Source: Siphonodentalium dalli
Taxonomy: Eukaryota; Mollusca; Scaphopoda; Gadilida; Siphonodentaliidae
Assembly (NCBI GenBank): GCA_032622095.1
Contig: CP136069.1
Location: 182,331,122 to 182,395,121 of the forward strand
Direction: 5' to 3'
DNA: 64,000 bases
In this document: piece by piece, positions 34,496 through 46,765 of the stretch
Layout: each line of letters begins with the position of its first letter
Position numbering within the stretch: position 1 is the first letter of the stretch
Position numbers and translations under genes: made by a program
The notes under the pieces: generated by a model
Told to the model about the DNA's origin: nothing
The model's database searches: none
Seen by the model: only the letters and a program-made list of their open reading frames with translations

Positions 34496-35440
34496 GATGC
34501 TAGACAATAAAGATGATGATGGTGTGATATGATCACAGCAGATGAAACGTGTTTACCATGCAGCCAACAATTATCACCTATTTTTCACCATATGGACTAA
34601 CGAAGAAGCTCATGTTGGGCACATTCAATGTGAATTTTCCAATATGCAGCAGATGTAGATCAACGCTGATATCACACCACGTGACGTCTATGTCCTACTT
34701 GACACAAAAACCGAAACATTCATTTCGGCCAATTTGGCCGGTTACTTCATGTCTGTTTTTCATCTGAACTGTGTGTCGAATAAATGATGTGGAGGATTTA
34801 TGTAAATGTTAGCCCAAACTACATTTCCAAGTAACGATGGTTTTGTTGTTTATTTTGAGGAATAATACCGCGTCAGATGAATTCAGCCCAAATATGTTAA
34901 CAGTTGTCGTGTAAAACATTCGGCAGTAGGTTAGCGTTATTTAGTATTTGTGGATGTCCTTTAACATGGGGAAAATAGACTACTGCGCTTGAACGAGCAT
35001 GTGAATTTGTCGTTTTTAATGTATAGCAACTTGATAATCAATAACAGAGGCATTCTCTGTCAAATATGGTCGCTCTATTTACGGTTTTAATTGCGGAACT
35101 TTCTAAAGTAAACTACGCGTAAACGGATACACACGGTAAATTATAGAATGTGCCGGAATCGGCCTAATCGCCCCAGGGCTAACTCGCCCCAGTCGACGTG
35201 TGTCAATTCGGTACCTACTATAACATGTACCCGAGGATGAGTCTGGCTCGGAATAAAATATGTATACGGGTGTTATATAGCGTTTTGTCCGTTGTTTCTC
35301 AATGAATATTATTGAAATTTGGTGTATATATATGTCCGGGCTGGGACATGGAATACAACAACGTTTGAATTGTTTTTAAATTTACAAATTTGGTGATTTT
35401 ATTTAATTTGTTTTTCGTTGTGAAAACACACTATAAAGTG
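34496..35440. other. no gene recognised
   Basis: No repeat or convincing exon. The 34549-34767 open frame lacks features. Confidence 0.5.
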
Positions 35441-35444
35441 TATA

Positions 35445-35760
35445 TAATATAATAACGAACACGTGATATACATAATTTATAAACTGTTAACAAAATATAT
35501 CAAATTCAATACATGACAAAGATGACTCAGTGGAGTTTATAAAGTGAACATAAAAACATTGAGGTAAGAATCTTTTTAAGGAATGCAACTTTATTTAATG
35601 ATAATAAACACATAAATTAAAATAACAAACATGAGACATACATAATTTATAAACTGTTAACAAAAGATATCAAACTCAATACATGACAAAGATGACTCAG
35701 TGAAGTTTATAAAGTGAACATAAAAATATTAAGGTAAGAATCTTTTTAAGCTTTACCAAA
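35445..35760. repeat. 170-bp tandem duplication
   Basis: cataatttataaactgttaa at 35471 recurs at 35641, and the following gactcagtg.agtttataaa and aaggtaagaatctttttaag blocks recur at the same 170-bp offset. Confidence 0.9.
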
Positions 35761-35779
35761 CCGTTTAGCACAGACCACA

Positions 35780-37100
35780 GTCAACTTCACTCATCCGATC
35801 ATCACCAAACTTCATATTTATCTTGATATTGATCTATCAGATGAGAGCCATCAAATATTTTTTTTAATTTCATAGGAAAAAATGGTCGCCTGCGGCCATA
35901 TTGCATTTACGTTATATGTTATCGCGTTATGTCGATATCTAGTATTACTTAGAAATTTCACCTTTCCAGATTCATAATTGCTCCATTGACTGTAACAGAT
36001 GAAATTATTCCCCTCTTCGGATAGAGTGTCACTGAAACTTTATTTTGTCAGACTGTCTGTATAATCACTGATTATATATGGCAATAATCTGTAATAAGAT
36101 GTAGCACTATTTTATTTTATATTTACACGCAGTGCTGTATTTATACAACAATTATAACCCCCCCCCCCTAGATCATCATGTGATCGACCATACATCGCGC
36201 GAGGACCTGGTTGAATTAAGGGGGGTTTTATGGATCACTTCTGTCCTCAAGCTAGATTATACATATGACATTTAATGGCATATATCTAACGTGGAGGGTT
36301 AGATATGCTTGAGAAACCACCACTCTTTAATTCACACCAAGTTCTCAGCTGTCATGAACCCATAGCCATGATATATGGTTTATTTTATGTATACTAGTAA
36401 TATAGTTATTTTCAGTACCTTTATATACCAGTACTGTGTATAACAATGCATATAAATTAATCCATGTATACATGTATATTGATTCAACGGATTCAGTGGT
36501 TTTGTCCATCAGTCTATAAAATTTGCGGGGAAAACATGGCCACAAGCAGTACACCCTGCTAAATTTCGAATTTGAATCAATTGGCGCACCCTGCAGCCAG
36601 CTTTTATTGGAGAACTTTTTCTCATGTGGATATTTTGGGTCACCGCTAGATGTGAGCCATATTTTGTTCTCAAACTGTCCTTGTGAAGACATCACTGCCA
36701 GCGGTGATCTTCAATTTTACTATTTTTATGGCTAAATAATTTGATTGATCCTACAGACGACACCCCTTGTCCGATCGTCACCAGATTCCACAATGATCTT
36801 CTTGATAACCAGCGTGAGAGTAATCTAATTTTCCCGAATTTCGTTAAAAAACATTACCACAGGCAGTAATTTGGTATCTTACTCTTTGATCCTCTTTTGC
36901 ATGACTGAATTGTTTAGCAACTGTACAGACATATCCCTCATCTGTCACCAAACTTCATATTGATCTTCGGGCTGACTAGATGGGAGCTATCGAATGCTTT
37001 GAATTTTTTTTGGAAAACATTGTCGCCAGCAGTCATCTTCTATTTTGGTTTTTATATACATGTATATCTCTTCATGCGGATAGCCAGTATTACGTAGGTA
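35780..37100. repeat. diverged modular repeat
   Basis: Blocks of the type 'gatcatcaccaaacttcatat ... tttggaaaacatggtcgcc' recur near 35800, 36520 (partly), 36770 and 36950 in degraded form. A poly-C run lies at about 36160. Overlapping open frames on both strands at 36345-36735 show no domain. Confidence 0.45.
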
Positions 37101-37289
37101 CTTCAACTTTCCGCATTCCTGTCATCATTTGAAATATAAAAATTTACCTGATAATTTACCCTTCAAATTTTTTTTCGTCGTATCTATTTTAATGACCCGC
37201 ATGCTAATATTGATACAGATATATTTGTCAAACATTTCTCTTTGTACAATATACAGGTATTTAGTTTGTAACTAAATCTAGAAATATAT

Positions 37290-38165
37290 AATAGTAGCTG
37301 GTGGACCCGACTTCGTCCGGGATGTTCCCCTCTGATTTTCGGAGAATTGCGCGATTTAACCTTGAATTGACTATTTTAAAGGTGAACGTCATGTCGGGGT
37401 CACGATTTGACCCGTCCAAAAAACTCCCCGGACAAAAGTCACGACAAAAGTACCCGTCGAAATCCGCCCGGCTTTACCCGATTTGACCTTGAATTGACAA
37501 TTTTGAATGTCAAGATCAGGTCAGGGTCATGATTTGACCCACCCGAAACACTCCTGGGACAAAAGTAACAGTAGGTATCAAATTTCGTTGAAATACTTCC
37601 GTTTTACCAGATTTGACCTTGAATTGATCTGTTTGAATGTCAAAGTCAGGTCGGGATCAAGATTTGACCCGTCCAAAATACTCCCTGGAAATAATTTCCC
37701 CTATAGGTATAAAATTTCGTCAAATCTGTCAGGCAGTTTTCCCGGCCATAGCTAACAGACAAACAGACAGACAAATGTCCAAAATATGTATTAGACTAGC
37801 TGATGTACTCGACTTCGTTCGGGCTAGTTAGGGATTTGTTTGTGATCGCCTCCATCTGGACAGTACCCAGTATATACAGCGTCTGGCCAAACTATTGTTC
37901 AATTGGTCCAGAAACATGCCTATATCAGCACGTTCGAGAACATGGTCCCACGTGAAATTGGACCCGTCCATATTGCTCCCGGGATCGAAGTAGTCCTACA
38001 CACAAATTTTTAGTCGGATCGGTCAAGGTCCAGAAACATGCCTATGAGCGAGGTCAAGTTGACACGTTAAATACCAAATTCGAGCAGTGTTAGAGTCTAT
38101 AACACATACACACATGCATTCATGCATACACACATACATACATACAGACAGGTGTTTCAAAATGT
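37290..38165. repeat. dispersed repeat of the 'gacttcgtccggg / gaccttgaattga' family
   Basis: Three diverged units of about 120-130 bp (gatttgaccttgaattga ... gggtcatgatttgacccgtc ... ggacaaaagt) end in a (GACA)n run and an agactagctgatgtactcga junction at about 37793. The next unit ends in an (ACAT)n-type microsatellite at 38103-38150. Same family as 43480-44895. Confidence 0.85.
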
Positions 38166-38299
38166 ATAATCGATAGCTACAACAATTCTATGGTAGATAG
38201 TTCACGGCCGACCTGATGCATGCATCTTAGTTTTCTTGTATTACACTTCTGATCCACTTATTACGCCTCCATGTGGTGTTTCTAGTGTGGCTGTTTTTC

Positions 38300-38650
38300 A
38301 TATTCAGTGGTAGTCTCCAATTCTGTGGTCGAGTGGTTGAAGATTTTTTTTTTTGTACCTTACTCAAATCGTACCGATAGAATCACATAGATGCTGAAAT
38401 TGTAAAGTTAACGCCACCGGTGTATAATATGTTTTTGAAAATATGACTCAATGGTATCGATAGTCAGGACAGGCTGAAATTGTAATCTTAAAGTCACCGG
38501 TGTAATAATATGTTGTTGAAAATATAAATAATCTGATAGCCTGAAAATAATATATAACCCGTTGGGAGCCCCCTGGTATAGTGAGGTGAATTATGGGTAA
38601 TATTATGCCTGTTCTATTGTGATAACCGCCATCTTTTATCTTCTGGAATT
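38300..38650. repeat. about 350-bp repeat, copy 1 of a direct pair
   Basis: gtaccttactca ... tgctgaaattgtaaagttaa ... ccggtgtataatatg ... cctgaaaataat ... gggagcccc is repeated at 39085-39430 in the same orientation about 780 bp away. Each copy also contains an internal duplication of the tgctgaaattgta...caccggtgta block. Confidence 0.9.
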
Positions 38651-39084
38651 ATCGGCGTGTTTTATGAAAATGTCAGCAAGATTTCTCCACTCGATTCTTT
38701 TAAAATGCACCATAATCGGTCAAATTCTTTTGATAATTCTATCTAAATACATCTTAGCTACTATTCGGATCTGCTGTCACGGTCGAAAAAGGTTTAGTTT
38801 GACCAAAACGGCTATTGACAAAAGTTTGTATATAAAATAGCGTACTCGATAAACCCGTAGTACCGGCACCTCGAAACAGTGCGCGGAACTGCGCAGAACT
38901 ACGCGGAAGTGCGCGGTACAAATGAAACAGTTATTATGCACAGGGGGCAGGTCGGGGTTGATTTAATACATGAGCTATAGTAGTAGACAGTCTTCAGTTG
39001 CGAATTTGTAAGGTTATTCCCGCCACGAAGTGGGTGGACACTAGTGTACAGATATGTATAGACTCATGGTCGAATGGAGAAATA

Positions 39085-39430
39085 TATTCTTGGATATGTT
39101 TTTTTGTACCTTACTCAATCGTACCAATAGAATCACGTATATGCTGAAATTGTAAAGTTAACGGCACCGGTGTATAATACGTTTTTGAAAATATGATAAA
39201 TCGTATCCATAGGGTCAGGACATGCTGAAATTGTAAACTTAAAGTCACTGGTGTAATAATATGTTGTTGAAAATATAAATACTCTGATAGCCTGAAAATA
39301 ATGTATAACCCTTTGGGAGCCCCTGTGTAGTGAAGTGAATTGTGGGTAATTTTAATTGGAGCGCGCATGTCTGTTCTGTTGGAGACTTGGAATAACCGCG
39401 ATCTTTTATTTTCTGGTCATCAAGTGAAAA
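39085..39430. repeat. about 350-bp repeat, copy 2
   Basis: Collinear with 38300-38650, roughly 85-90% identical by eye. The minus-strand open frames here (39111-39445) are not supported. Confidence 0.9.
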
Positions 39431-39432
39431 TT

Positions 39433-39545
39433 GTATCGTATACACAATGTGTTTGTACCGATGGATGTATCGCGACTCGACTCGTTTTCGTGGTCATATA
39501 GGGCCTATATAACCTATGATCACGAAAACGAGCAGAGTCGAAATA
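39433..39545. mobile_element. foldback element, damaged copy
   Basis: The left part (tacacaatgtgtttgtaccga ... gcgactcgactcgttttcgt) matches the complete foldback at 42951. Its central arms pair (ctcgttttcgtggtcata / tatgatcacgaaaacgag). The right outer arm is lost after about 39541. Confidence 0.75.
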
Positions 39546-39847
39546 TCTGATAGAATTCCAGGAATTGTACATTCACTTCCAATATAATAGTATAGATTCA
39601 CTGCAATCTGCCTCGGAATTTCCCAAAATTGTAGGCTACTTTCAGTTTCATTTTCAATAGGATTTTCCACTTTCACTTTTCACTTTTACCACGCAAAGCG
39701 ACCTTAGTTGACACATATATATGGCACACTGGCTGAGTCCATGACAAATAGTTTATGTAGAATGCTTCTTTCGTTTAATTAAAGCTCACCTCGTTAAAAC
39801 GCATGTCAATCGTATTTGTTTACAAATTGCATTGGGTGCGACGATTT

Positions 39848-40245
39848 GCAGTAGGTCCCGATTTGTGGAGATCACTTTGCGGAAGTCCCCGAATTCGCGG
39901 AGGTTCCCTAAAATGGGCGATATATATAGATTTTAATAGGGAACGTTGCGTATATGTCAATTGATACGTATCTTAAACAAATAACGACACGATCAGTTCT
40001 ATCAATTATATATGCGCCGAGTTCACTTGGTGCAAATCAAACGGCGATAAATATTCTCGTGTGCCAGAAGGACTCCTTAAAGTTGTGAATAAGATAAATA
40101 TTTATTAGATGGTATTTAACAAGCGCTAATATAGGCGCTAACTAATGAATAATATTTTATATTATAATTATATTATAATTTATATTTATGGCTAATAATA
40201 TGATCTTGGTGGCGTTACCATTTCTGACTATGGTTTTCTTGTTAT
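39848..40245 (-). mobile_element. internally deleted LINE derivative
   Basis: 39848-40012 matches the 3' UTR at 33180-33350, and 40140-40245 matches the far upstream end at 34400-34490, in the same orientation. Everything between, including the reverse-transcriptase coding part, is missing. Confidence 0.65.
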
Positions 40246-40455
40246 TAAGTGGACGCGCTGAGCGGCTGAATCCTAACCTACTATTGGCCACCGCTATTTC
40301 CGTTTTATGAGCCGATATGAAGTGTCTCGTTACATTGCATAACTGACACCACCCGCTGTCGGCAATATTGCAATTTCGCCACTTGAAAATGGTATGGTAC
40401 TGGATACCGGATTTCCGTGCATTGTATTGTCAATATGTTTAGTATAATTATATAG

Positions 40456-40829
40456 ACCATGCCATGAATCTCTACACTGGCTAAGGCACGTAGGGATCAT
40501 ATTCAACCAGTACAAAACATTGGAAATATTTGAAGTTTAGACAGGGAACCTTATAAATCGAAAATATTACGCGGGGAATATATTTCTTAGCTGTTATCTG
40601 TTCCTTAATAATGTACTTCACAGTAGGTAAATGTCCAAATTTCATGATTTTCTCTGACTTGTTTGTGCCGATATCGCAATAAACATCGAATCAATTACCC
40701 AGAAGAAATTCAATAATTATAATCGACGCAAAGCAAAATCGCTCTCAAATTCACTCAAATCTTTAAATTTCGAGTTAGGACCTTCACACACAGTGAAGTA
40801 CATTATTAAGGAACAGAAAATAGCAAGAA
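40456..40829. mobile_element. Mutator-like MITE, right-truncated relative of 9097-9599
   Basis: Starts gaccatgccatgaatctcta and keeps the order of blocks seen at 9097: accagtacaaaac, acagggaaccttataaa, atctgttccttaataatgta and agtgaagtacattattaagg. It stops near 40829 where LINE sequence begins. Confidence 0.75.
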
Positions 40830-40839
40830 AACCATCATC

Positions 40840-42007
40840 AGAAATGGTAACGCCCTCAAGATCATATTATTAGACATAAATATACATTATAATATAAAAT
40901 ATATTGGTTACATGTATGCACCGCCTCAGAATTCCGTTAAAACAACTAATCCTTCAAATTATTACAAAAAACTATGGCTTATTACTGCAGATTTCTCATT
41001 CACCACACCAGAAAGCCTCTAAATGCGAATAAAAATCGGAGGCATTGTGTTCCCACCATAAAATCGTCAAGAGTGGCCCAACCGTTGTTCATACATAAAC
41101 ATCGAATGCAATTAACGCGGTCATAATAGTTACATATTGCAACTATCAGATATCCAGCGAATACACACCCCACGAAAACCCGAAATGTGTTGTCCTGCGA
41201 GATATCCAATCGCTATAGCTCAATTTGACACGACCAGATTAGCACCTCCTTCATACACTATCCTAAACAATAAAGCTTCTCAAATCATCGGCATAGTCAA
41301 TAGAACTTTCACGAAATTGGACATCGACACTTTCCGATCGCTCTACATATAAGCATTGTCAGACCTATTATCGAATAATGTAACTCTGCATCGAGCCCAC
41401 ATCACAAATATCAAAGCATTGTGTTAGAGAAAATACAAAGAAAAGCAACGAAACTAGTTCGTCAAATCAAAACTCTATGCTACAGAGACCGAATGATATC
41501 AAATTCAATCTGATGTCTTTAAAGATTTGTAGGAGATCTAATCGAGGTATATAAACTGTTGAATGGTAATTACAGATGCGCAATGTTAACAAGGACATAG
41601 GAAAATATATTTCTTCACGCAGAGTGTGGTAAATAGCTGGAACTCTCTGCCAGACTTCACTGTTGAGGCTCCAACACCCGATCAATTCAAGATATACATA
41701 GACTCATTCTTCTATTGTATAAAATACTAGTAATATGTTCAAGTGACTCACAAGAAAATATCGAATGACGATACATATATTGTAAACAAACATTGAAAAT
41801 AATGTTATTGGGACGAAAAGTCGCAAGACTTGTTCCGTATTACGATTATGATGATGATGGTGATGATATAACAAACCATTTTTATGATGATCGTGTCGTA
41901 TCAACTGACATATACACACCCGTTCACTCATTAACATCAACCTATTTCGACCATTTTAGGAGACCTCCGATAATTCGGGGATCTCCTGAAATACGGACCT
42001 ACTGCAA
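40840..42007 (+). mobile_element. LINE 3' half, plus-strand copy
   Basis: Reverse complement of 33180-34495: upstream block from about 40845, reverse-transcriptase tail (41137-41730), an (ATG)n-rich stretch at about 41845-41870, and a 3' UTR ending gacctactgcaaat near 42007. Confidence 0.8.
41137..41730 (+). pseudogene. LINE ORF2 C-terminal domain relic
   Basis: The order of motifs across frames is NKASQIIGIVNRTFTKLD, SIVRPIIE, IVLEKIQRKATKLVRQIK, GDLIEVYKLLNG and VNSWNSLPDFTVEAPTPDQF. This matches the minus copy at 33502-34030. Several frameshifts, a stop after PIIE and a deletion between the 'YRDRM' and 'GDLIEVY' parts show it is dead and more decayed than its partner. Short open frames on either strand here are fragments of it. 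Confidence 0.75.
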
Positions 42008-42310
42008 ATTGTCACACCGATCAGCACCTATTAACGAACCGGTGGGTGACTCGGCTGTATCCTACTAACCTCTTTAAAATACGTATCAATTGAGATATAC
42101 GCACCCGTTCCCTCATTAAAATCATCATATTTCGAACAATTTAGGGGACTTCCGCGAAATCGGGACATCCGCAAATGTAATCTCCGCAAATAGGGGACAT
42201 ATAGGCAAAGTGTCACACCGATCAGCACATAATTAACGAACCGGTGGCTAACTCGGCTGTCTTCGACTATACACTCTTTAAAATACGTATCAATTGACGT
42301 ATACGCATTT
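42007..42310 (+). repeat. about 200-bp tandem repeat of LINE 3' UTR sequence
   Basis: gtcacaccgatcagcaccta at 42009 recurs at about 42211, and aaaatacgtatcaattga recurs at 42077 and 42281, so the 3' UTR block is repeated in tandem behind the plus-strand LINE copy. Confidence 0.8.
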
Positions 42311-42805
42311 TACAAATCAATTTTTTCATTTCTTCTATTTGTAATTGGCATAGTTTATCACAAACCAAAATCAACGACAATAAACGAAATTGAAATTCCA
42401 ACTATTACCGATTCAGGGTAGCACTACAACTTTGAATGCATCCCAAAACAACCTCACTCAAGGTCGCACTACAACTTTTAATGCGTCCCAAAAAAACCCA
42501 TAATATACAAATAAAACGCCCAGCGAACCATATGTATCTAGAATGTGTACATTAGTATACACCCGAGGGTGTTATAAGACATTTTAAACAAATTACAAAT
42601 AACAATATACATGTACAATTGATATACAGTCACGTGTGCATCATCAGGCTTAATATAATCATAATACATGTAATTAATTTCCGTGTTCAGTTTAGATCTT
42701 TCTAAGATGTATTCAGTTTTAGACATTTCATTCATTTGATTTATATCTATCATGTATGCGGTTATATTTAAGCGCGTATTTATATGGCAGGACATTTTGC
42801 TGAAC
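42311..42805. other. no gene recognised
   Basis: A short duplication (actacaacttt.aatgc.tcccaaaa) occurs at about 42423-42495. Otherwise nothing recognised. Confidence 0.45.
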
Positions 42806-42809
42806 TGGC

Positions 42810-42945
42810 TCGGCGGGCCAAGCGTAAGAATTTTCAACAGTTGGAAATGTCATATCTGGCACACCACTAATTGTTTTAGACCAACATTTGTATATGTTCC
42901 TACATTCGGTCACAATTTTAGACTGAAATGGCCACCAGTAAGATA
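42810..42945. mobile_element. relic of the hAT-like family
   Basis: ttttcaacagttggaaatgt, ccaacatttgtatatgttcc and attttagactgaaatggc match the interior of the 20070-20346 fragment. Confidence 0.6.
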
Positions 42946-42950
42946 GATAT

Positions 42951-43128
42951 GTGTTATATACACAATGTGTTAATACCGATTCGTGTATCGCGACGAGGGT
43001 CGTGTTCGTGGTCATATAGCGACGAGGCGACCCTGGTCACCGAGTCGCTACATGTATAGCATATGACCACGCAAACGAGCCGAGTCGCGACACACATGAA
43101 TCGGTACTAACACATTGTGTATAACACG
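42951..43128. mobile_element. complete 178-bp foldback element
   Basis: Almost the whole element is one hairpin. The ends GTGTTATATACACAATGTGT and, on the other strand, GTGTTATACACAATGTGTTA continue through taccgattc.tgt and gtcgcgac blocks, and an inner ggtcatat / atatgacc pair closes the stem. Non-coding. Confidence 0.85.
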
Positions 43129-43480
43129 CATATCGACAATTTGTGTTACAGAATCAAGCACACAAATTACATTTTAAGAGTAGTTCTCGAAGATTAGAGT
43201 AAATTCTCCCAAAAGCAATTGCACGCGCATATATCTAACGGAAATTAAATTAAATGGACAAAATCGCTTACACTTGCGTTTTTTATATAATTTAATAATT
43301 ACCAAACTGATACTGTATATTTAGATTGCAGCACAAACACAGCCGTGTTCATTCTGAAGTGGAGAACAATGACCACTAAATTCACCTTAAATAATTCTGC
43401 CACCTTGTCATGGTAAACAGAGTAAGCCTTTTTACTATAACTTTATTATTACCTAGGTCATGTATATATATTTACTAGAA
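43129..43480. other. no gene recognised
   Basis: AT-rich spacer. Confidence 0.5.
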
Positions 43481-44895
43481 GGTGACCCGACTTTGTCCGG
43501 GCTTTGACCTTGAATTGTCCATTTTGAAGGTCAAGATCAAGTGGGGTCATGATTTGACCAGTCCAAAACAATGCCCGAACAAAAGTACCCGACAAACGTG
43601 CCCGTCGAAATCCATCCGGTTTTACCCGATTTGACCTTGAATTGATCACTTTATCAAATTTCGTCGAAATCCCATCAAAATTGGCGATTTGACCTTGAAT
43701 TTACCCGATTTCTAGGCCAAGGTCACGTGGCACGGGCAAATGAATAGGCTTATGAGACTCCCCACACGAAAGTACCCAAACATACCAAGTTTCATCAAAA
43801 TCCCGCGGTATTCGGGCGTTTGACCTTGAAAGACCCGATTTCAAGGTCAATGTGACGTCGCACGGGCAAATTAGTATGCCTATGGCACTGCCCGGCCGAA
43901 AATACCCCCACATACCAAGTTTCATCGAAATCCCGTGATATTCGTGCGTTTGACCTTGAAATGACCCGATTTCAAGGTCAAGGTCACGTCGCACGGGCAA
44001 ATTAATAGGCCTATGTCACTCACCGGCCGAAAATACCGCCACGTACCAAGTTTCATCGAAATCGGCTCGGCCGTTTTCAAGTCCATTGGCCACAGACAGA
44101 CAAACACACACACAGACACAGACAGATCTTCCAAAATATATAATAGACTAGAATGTGACCCGACTTCGTCCGGGCTTTGACCTTGAATTGTCCCTTTTGA
44201 AGGTCAAGGTCAAGTGGGGTCACGATTTGACCAGTCCAAAACACTGCCCGAACAAAAGTACCCGACAAACGTGCCCGTCGAAATCCATCCGGTTTTACCA
44301 GATTTGACCTCGAATTGATTATTTTGAAGGTCAATGTCAGGTCGGGGTCACGACTCGACATGTCGAATACACTCAGTGGACAAAAGTAACCCTATGTATC
44401 AAATTTCGTCGAAATCCCATAAAATTTCGCGATTTGACCTCGAATTGACCCGATTTCAAGGTCAAGGTCACGTCGCACGGGCAAATGAATATGCTTATGA
44501 GACTCCCCATACGAACGTACCCCCACATACCAAGTTTCATCAAAATCCCGTGATATTCGGCCGTTTGACCTTGAAATGACCCGATTTCAAGGTCAAGGTC
44601 ACGTCGCACGGGCAAATTAATAGGCGCATGTAACTCCCCCGCCGAAAATACCACCACATACCAAGTTTCATCGAAATCCCGTGATATTCGTGCGTTTGAC
44701 CTTGAAATGACCCGAGTTCAAGGTCAAGGTCATGTCGCACGGGTAAATTAATAGGCCTATGTCACTCCCCGGCCGAATATACCCCCACATAGCAAGTTTC
44801 ATCGAAATCGCCTCGGCCGTTTTCGAGTCCATTGGAAACAGACAGACAGACAGACAGACAGACACACAGATCTTCCAAAATATTTAATAGACTAG
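43480..44895. repeat. repeat array rich in TCAAGGTCA motifs
   Basis: Two successive elements (43480-44150 and 44150-44895) each begin gtgacccgacttcgtccggg. Each continues with diverged units of about 130 bp containing tgaccttgaa and ttcaaggtcaaggtcacgtc, and ends in a (GACA)n-like run with tatttaatagactag. Open frames on both strands are readings of these units. Confidence 0.92.
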
Positions 44896-46765
44896 CCGAT
44901 GAGCCCGACGTTGTCCGGACTATTCAAAAACCAAATTTCAAGTCGATTCACATACCAAATTTCAAGTCGATAGCTCTACCCGTTTCCGAGATCTGGTCTG
45001 CGCATGCGCGAAGCTGGCGTCGCACGGGCTCGACGACCCGATAAAATTCGTATCCGGGGCAAGATACATTCACATACCAAATTTCAAGTCGATAGCTCAA
45101 CCCGTTTCCGAGATCTGGTCTGCGCATGCGCGAAGCTGGCGTCGCACGGGCTCGGCGACCCGATAAAATTCGTATCCGGGGCAAGATACATTCACATACC
45201 AAATTTCAAGTCGATAGCTCCACCCGTTTCCGAGATCTCGTCTGCGCATGCGCGAAGCTGGCGTCGCACGGGCTCGGCGACCCGATAAAATTCGTATCCG
45301 GGGCAAGATACATTCACATAGCAAATTTCAAGTCGATAGCTCCACCCGTTTCCAAGATCTCGTCTGCGCATGCGCGAAGCGGGCGCCGCACGGGCTCGCC
45401 AATACGACAACGTCCACCGCCTGGTCAAACTACACACACGTACCAAGTTTCGTCCCGATCGGTCGAGAATCGTAGATTTGTATCAATGACAGACACACAT
45501 ACAGACAGGCAGACACACAAACAGAGGTCTTCAAAATATATATGAGACTAGCCGATGAGCCCGACGTTGTCCGGGCTATTCAAAAACCAAATTTCAAGTC
45601 GACAGCTCTATCCGTTTCCGAGATCTGGTCTGCGCATGCGCGAAGCTGGCGTCGCACGGGCTGATGAGCCCGACGTTGTCCGGGCGACGTTGTCCGGGCT
45701 ATTCAAAAACCAAATTTCAAGACGATAGCTATTCAAAAACCTAATTTCAAGTCGATAGCTCCACCCGTTTCCGAGATCTGGTCTGCGCATGCGCGAAACT
45801 GGCGTCGCACGGGCTCGGCGACCCGATAAATTTCGTATCCGGGGCAAGATACATTCACATAGCAAATTTCAAGTCGATAGCTCCACCCGTTTCCGAGATC
45901 TCGTCTGCGCATGCGCGAAGCTGGCGTCGCACGGGCTCGGCGACCCGATAAAATTCGCATCCGGGGCAAGATACATTCACATAGCAAATTTGTAGTCGAT
46001 AGCTCCACCCGTTTCCGAGATCTCGTCTGCGCATGCGCGAAGCGGGCGCCGCACGGGCTCGCCAATACGACAACGTTCACCGCCTGGTCAAACTACACAC
46101 ACGTACCAAGTTTCGTCCCGATCGGTCGAGAATCGTAGATTTGTATCAATGACAGACAGACAGACAGACAAACAAACAAACAGAGGTCTTCAAAATATAT
46201 ATGAGACTAGCCGATGAGCCCGACGTTGTCCGGGCTATTCGACCCGATAAAATTCGTATCCGGGGCAAGATACATTCACATACCAAATTTCAAGTCGATA
46301 GCTCCACCCGTTTCCGAGATCTCGTCTGCGCATGCGCGAAGCTGGCGTCGCACGGGCTCGGCGACCCGATAAAATTCCTATCCGGGGCAAGATACATTCA
46401 CACCCCAAATTTCAAGTCGATAGCTCCACCCGTTTCCGAGATCTGGTCTGCGCATGCGCGAAGCTGGCGTCGCACGGGCTCGGCGACCCGATACAATTTG
46501 TACCCGGCGCAAGATACATTCACATAGCAAATTTCAAGTCGATAGCTCCACCCGTTCCCGAGATCTCGTCTGCGCATGCGCGAAGCGGGCGCCGCACGGG
46601 CTCGCCGATACGACAACGTCCACCGCCTGGTCAAACTACACACACGTACCAAGTTTCGTCCCGATCGGTCGAGAATCGTAGATTTGTATTAATGACAAAC
46701 AAACAAACAAACAAACAAACATACATACAGACAGAGGTCTTCAAAATATATATGAGATTATGTCA
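44896..46765. repeat. 122-bp tandem array in three blocks
   Basis: The unit includes ttcaagtcgatagctccacc, cgtttccgagatct, gtctgcgcatgcgcgaagct and attcgtatccggggcaagat. Period 122 is exact between 44990, 45112, 45234 and 45356. Three blocks (44896-45545, 45546-46200, 46201-46765) each start agccgatgagcccgacgttg and end with caagtttcgtcccgatcggt, a cagacagac/caaacaaac run and cttcaaaatatatatgaga. Block 3 lacks the opening 'caaaaacc' piece. The many open frames on both strands here are readings of the repeat. Confidence 0.95.
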
